Positions 60,978 through 64,000 of a stretch of 64,000 nt of DNA are shown one piece after another. Made by a program: the position numbers and the translations under genes. The notes beneath the pieces are model-generated. The model saw only the letters and a list, made by a program, of their open reading frames with translations. It did no database searches and was not told where the DNA came from. The DNA comes from DATARH01 sp050246595 (lineage in GTDB: Bacteria > Pseudomonadota > Alphaproteobacteria > ATCC43930 > CGMCC-115725), in the NCBI GenBank assembly GCA_050246595.1, contig JBFWVT010000018.1:1-64000 (forward strand), written 5' to 3'. Numbering within the stretch: the first letter of the stretch is position 1; each line of letters begins with the position of its first letter.

Positions 60978-62582
60978 TTGCTGCCTTGTGTCGGCTTGTT
61001 CATTTTCATTGCGCTGCTGCTTTTCGCGGTGCTGGCGCCGGTATGCGCGCAGGCGCAGGACCGGGACGCCGCACTGGCGGCGCTCGCCTCCGGCAATTAC
61101 GACAGGGTCCGCCAGGGGATCGATCGGCTCGCGACCTCCGGCGATCCGCGCGCCGCCGAGGTGATCGGCGCGTTGCAGGACGGCAGATTGCATGTCGGTC
61201 CGAACAAGACGCTGTTCATCAAGACCGCGACCGGCATCGTTGCCGCCGATACCGGAGAGCCGGCTCCGGATGTTTCCGCCGCGGCGCTGAAGCCGGTGCG
61301 CGTGAACAACCCGGTGCGCAACGCGATTGCGGCGGCGCTCGGCGGTTTGCGCCTGTTCTCGCCCGATCCGGCGTTGCGGCTCGACGCGGCGGAGGCGGTG
61401 TTCCAGTCGCGCGACCCGAATTCGCTGGCGGCGCTCGACAAGGCCCTGGCGACGGAAACCGACCAGGCGGTCACGGAACGGCTGCAACAGGCGCGTGCTG
61501 CTGCCCTGCTTGCCACACCGGATGCCTCGGTCGAAGACCGGATTGCGGCGATCGCGGTGCTGCGCGAGCGGGGCGATCTGGCCGCGCGCGGTCTGCTCGC
61601 GAATGTGGCGGAGCCACAACCGGAGGCCGTCGCGACCGCTGCCCGCGAGGCCGTCGCCGCGATCGACCGCCAGCTGCGCATGTGGAGCATCGCGCAGAAC
61701 CTCTATTACGGAGTCAGTCTCGGCTCGGTGCTGCTGTTGGCGGCATCGGGTCTGGCGATCACGTTCGGCGTCATGGGGGTCATCAACATGGCGCATGGCG
61801 AGATGGTCATGATCGGCGCCTATACGACCTTTGTCGTGCAGCAGGCGATGCGCGCCTGTCTCCCCGAATTCTACGCCGCCAATCTGCTCGTCGCGGTGCC
61901 GGCCGCCTTTCTCGTCGCCGGGCTGATCGGCATCGCGATCGAACGCAGCCTGATCCGCTGGCTTTACGGAAGACCGCTCGAAACGCTGCTCGCGACCTGG
62001 GGTTTGTCGCTGATCTTGCAGCAGGCCGTCCGCTCGATCTTCGGCGCCAACAACCGCGATGTCGATACGCCGGGCTGGATGAGCGGCGTCACGCAGCTCG
62101 GCGGGCTGACCCTGACCTGGAACCGGATGTACATCATCCTGTTCGCGATCCTTGTCCTGGCCGCACTGGCCGCAATCCTGCGCTTCACGGAATTCGGGCT
62201 GCGCATGCGGGCGGTGACGCAAAATCGCCGGATGGCGGCGGCGATGGGCATCCGCACGCCGTGGATCGACGCGTTGACCTTTGGTCTCGGGTCCGGGGTG
62301 GCCGGGATGGCCGGAGTCGCGCTGAGCCAGATCGACAACGTCTCGCCCAATCTCGGCCAGGGCTACATCATCGACAGCTTTATGGTCGTCGTGTTCGGCG
62401 GGGTCGGCAATCTGTGGGGCGCGGCGCTCGGCGCGCTGAGCCTCGGGGTCCTGAACAAGTTTCTCGAACCCTATGCCGGCGCGGTGCTCGGCAAGATTTT
62501 TGTTCTGATCCTGCTGATCCTGTTCATCCAGGGACGCCCGCGCGGTCTGTTCCCGCTCAAGGGACGGGCGGTGGAGGCATGA
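60978..62582 (+). CDS. urtB: Urea ABC transporter permease UrtB
   Basis: A LivH-type inner-membrane permease of 534 residues with a long N-terminal extension typical of UrtB. A signal peptide-like segment (GLFIFIALLLFAVLAPVCAQ) leads a periplasmic helical part (about residues 25-230, with repeats such as AALLATPDASVEDRIAAIAV). The permease core has about eight helices, including TFGVMGVINMAHGEMVMIGA and VVFGGVGNLWGAALGALS. The frame is open back to an ATG at 60780, but that region is the palindromic repeat. A TTG at 60978, with GGAGAGG 5 bp upstream, gives the usual length and is preferred. urtC overlaps the stop. Confidence 0.93.
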   Translation: MLPCVGLFIFIALLLFAVLAPVCAQAQDRDAALAALASGNYDRVRQGIDRLATSGDPRAAEVIGALQDGRLHVGPNKTLFIKTATGIVAADTGEPAPDVSAAALKPVRVNNPVRNAIAAALGGLRLFSPDPALRLDAAEAVFQSRDPNSLAALDKALATETDQAVTERLQQARAAALLATPDASVEDRIAAIAVLRERGDLAARGLLANVAEPQPEAVATAAREAVAAIDRQLRMWSIAQNLYYGVSLGSVLLLAASGLAITFGVMGVINMAHGEMVMIGAYTTFVVQQAMRACLPEFYAANLLVAVPAAFLVAGLIGIAIERSLIRWLYGRPLETLLATWGLSLILQQAVRSIFGANNRDVDTPGWMSGVTQLGGLTLTWNRMYIILFAILVLAALAAILRFTEFGLRMRAVTQNRRMAAAMGIRTPWIDALTFGLGSGVAGMAGVALSQIDNVSPNLGQGYIIDSFMVVVFGGVGNLWGAALGALSLGVLNKFLEPYAGAVLGKIFVLILLILFIQGRPRGLFPLKGRAVEA

Positions 62583-63703
62583 TGCTCGATCGCACGACAT
62601 CCGTGACATTGGTCCTGCTGCTCGGCGGAGCGGCATTGCTTGCCGCGCTGAACCTCGGGACGGACCCGTCCTCGCCGCTGCATGTCCCGAGCTACGCGGT
62701 CGCGCTGGTCGGCAAATATCTTTCTTTCGCGATCCTGGCGCTGGCGATTGATCTGGTCTGGGGGTTCGCCGGTATTCTATCGCTCGGGCACACCGCATTT
62801 TTCGCGCTCGGCGGGTATGCGATGGGCATGTACCTGATGCGCCAGATCGGCACCCGCGGGGTTTACGGCAACCCGGAGCTGCCCGATTTCATGGTGTTCC
62901 TCGGCTGGAAGGAACTCCCCTGGTACTGGTACGGGTTCGACTGGTTCGGTTTTGCGTTGCTGATGGTCGTGCTGGTGCCGGGGGTGCTGGCGCTGGTTTT
63001 CGGCTGGCTGGCGTTCCGCTCGCGGGTCACCGGCGTTTATCTGTCGATCATCACGCAGGCGCTGACCTATGCGCTGATGCTGGCCTTTTTCCGCAACGAC
63101 ATGGGGTTTGGCGGCAATAACGGTCTGACCGATTTCAAGGACATTCTCGGCTTTCCGTTGCAGGCCGAGACGACTCGGGTCGCGCTGCTTGTTATCACGG
63201 CGATCGTGCTCGCCGCGTTGTATCTGATTGCGCGGTACGTGATCGGGTCGCGCTTTGGCAAGGTGCTGATCGCGGTGCGCGACGCCGAGGCGCGCACCCG
63301 GTTTCTCGGCTACCGTCCCGAATCGTACAAGCTTTGCGTGTTCGTGCTGTCGGCGATGATGGCCGGGATCGGCGGCGCGCTCTATGTGGTGCAGGTCGGC
63401 ATTATCAACCCGAGCGAGTTTTCGCCGGTCAATTCGATCGAGGCGGTGATCTGGGTCGCGGTCGGCGGTCGCGGCACGCTGTCCGGCGCGATACTCGGCG
63501 CGGTGCTGGTCAATTTTGGCAAGACCTGGTTTACTGGCGCCCTGCCCGAATTGTGGCTCTACGCGCTCGGCGCCCTGTTTATCGTCGTGACGCTGTTCCT
63601 GCCGCGCGGTCTGATGGGGCTGTTGGCGCGGCGCCCGCGCCCGGCGCCGGCCGAGCCGGAACCAGATACCGCGGTCGGTGTCGCGCGCAAGGCGGCCGGA
63701 TGA
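62582..63703 (+). CDS. urtC: Urea ABC transporter permease UrtC
   Basis: A LivM-type permease of 373 residues forming the membrane channel with UrtB. Characteristic segments are DLVWGFAGILSLGHTAFFAL, YAMGMYLMRQIG, FFRNDMGFGGNNGLTDFKDI and AVIWVAVGGRGTLSGAILGA. The ATG at 62582 overlaps the urtB stop (TGATG); an ATG three bases upstream is too close to GGAGG. The stop overlaps the start of urtD. Confidence 0.96.
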   Translation: MLDRTTSVTLVLLLGGAALLAALNLGTDPSSPLHVPSYAVALVGKYLSFAILALAIDLVWGFAGILSLGHTAFFALGGYAMGMYLMRQIGTRGVYGNPELPDFMVFLGWKELPWYWYGFDWFGFALLMVVLVPGVLALVFGWLAFRSRVTGVYLSIITQALTYALMLAFFRNDMGFGGNNGLTDFKDILGFPLQAETTRVALLVITAIVLAALYLIARYVIGSRFGKVLIAVRDAEARTRFLGYRPESYKLCVFVLSAMMAGIGGALYVVQVGIINPSEFSPVNSIEAVIWVAVGGRGTLSGAILGAVLVNFGKTWFTGALPELWLYALGALFIVVTLFLPRGLMGLLARRPRPAPAEPEPDTAVGVARKAAG

Positions 63704-64000
63704 GCCGGGCCGACAGCCTGCTGTATCTCGATGGGGTCAGCGTCACATTCGACGGGTTCCGCGCGCTGAATGGGTTGTCGCTGGTCATAGAGCACGGCGA
63801 GATGCGCGCCGTGATCGGCCCCAACGGCGCCGGCAAGACGACGATGATGGATGTCGTCACCGGCAAGACCCGTCCCGATGCCGGCCAGGTCGTGTTTGGC
63901 GACGATACCGATCTGACCCGGCTCGACGAACCCGCCATCGCCGCGCTCGGCATCGGACGCAAATTCCAGAAGCCGACCGTGTTCGACTCGCATTCGGTCC
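63700..64000 (+). CDS. urtD: Urea ABC transporter ATP-binding protein UrtD (partial)
   Basis: The first 100 codons of a LivG-type ATPase; the gene continues beyond the window. The Walker A motif is VIGPNGAGKTTMMDVVTG, followed by the Q-loop region GIGRKFQKPTVFDS, which is typical of UrtD. It starts in an ATGA overlap with urtC. urtE would be expected next. Confidence 0.95.
   Translation, partial: MSRADSLLYLDGVSVTFDGFRALNGLSLVIEHGEMRAVIGPNGAGKTTMMDVVTGKTRPDAGQVVFGDDTDLTRLDEPAIAALGIGRKFQKPTVFDSHSV

Noticed and set aside
60735..62798. Long minus-strand frame opposite urtB/urtC
   Set aside because: Antisense shadow of clear transporter genes, rich in Arg, Gln and His without any motif.
60986..63703. 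A 905-codon plus-strand frame across urtB and urtC
   Set aside because: Only its second part is a gene (urtC). The first part is an out-of-frame reading of urtB.

Overview
The window is high-GC bacterial DNA carrying mostly core chromosomal genes. The gene content and order point to an alphaproteobacterium, probably a Rhodospirillales-type organism: F0 genes in the order I-a-c-b'-b with a b' subunit, mutY / DUF721 / dsbA-like / smc, dapF-mtaB-ftsY, yqeY-dnaG-rpoD beside carAB, a plant-type gshA, and a hopanoid operon. The genus cannot be fixed from the sequence alone.

Layout. 1-735: decayed IS630 transposases, then a run of five small hairpins (829-950). 1100-7562 (minus): an ELM1-like gene, a double PAP2 phosphatase, an unknown 639-residue protein, trxB and a LysR regulator, with an Lrp-type regulator diverging at 7722. 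8390-14606 (minus): carA, carB, greA and a ferritin-like gene. The carA-carB gap holds a small GIY-YIG gene inside perfect 30-bp inverted repeats, and outside these lies a duplicated piece of the carB 5' end. 14838-19311 (plus): yqeY, dnaG, rpoD. 19400-20490 is an AT-richer patch with a small secreted cysteine-rich protein whose signal peptide is encoded by a CT microsatellite. 20489-27719: an esterase, gshA, rsmE, an amidase, a methyltransferase, an AcoC-like hydrolase and a small conserved protein. 28426-33378: a 1650-residue repeat protein with RTX calcium-binding motifs, probably exported by type I secretion. 33757-36381: an SDR, an alpha/beta hydrolase and mutY. 36380-43697: DUF721, dsbA-like, smc and the F0 ATP synthase operon. 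43720-44910: a secreted beta-propeller. 45122-51237 (minus): hpnA-hpnC-hpnD-hpnE-shc, coupled by stop/start overlaps. 51342-53536: an AraC regulator diverging from an MFS transporter. 53594-58450 (minus): flavin reductase-like gene, small basic secreted protein, dapF, mtaB, ftsY. 58673-59225: a truncated tRNA gene and two IS5-type remnants. 59417-64000: urea ABC transporter genes urtABC and the start of urtD.

Functionally the window covers carbamoyl phosphate, glutathione and lysine/diaminopimelate synthesis, replication and transcription initiation, chromosome condensation, base-excision repair, the proton channel of ATP synthase, hopanoid synthesis from farnesyl diphosphate, and urea uptake.

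The main oddity is how many short palindromic repeats it contains. They lie between genes, inside mtaB in frame, at the start of urtB, inside a dead transposase, and as the ends of the GIY-YIG unit. dnaG also carries a perfect five-copy 15-bp tandem repeat just before its Toprim domain. The GIY-YIG unit is the best candidate for an undescribed mobile system.
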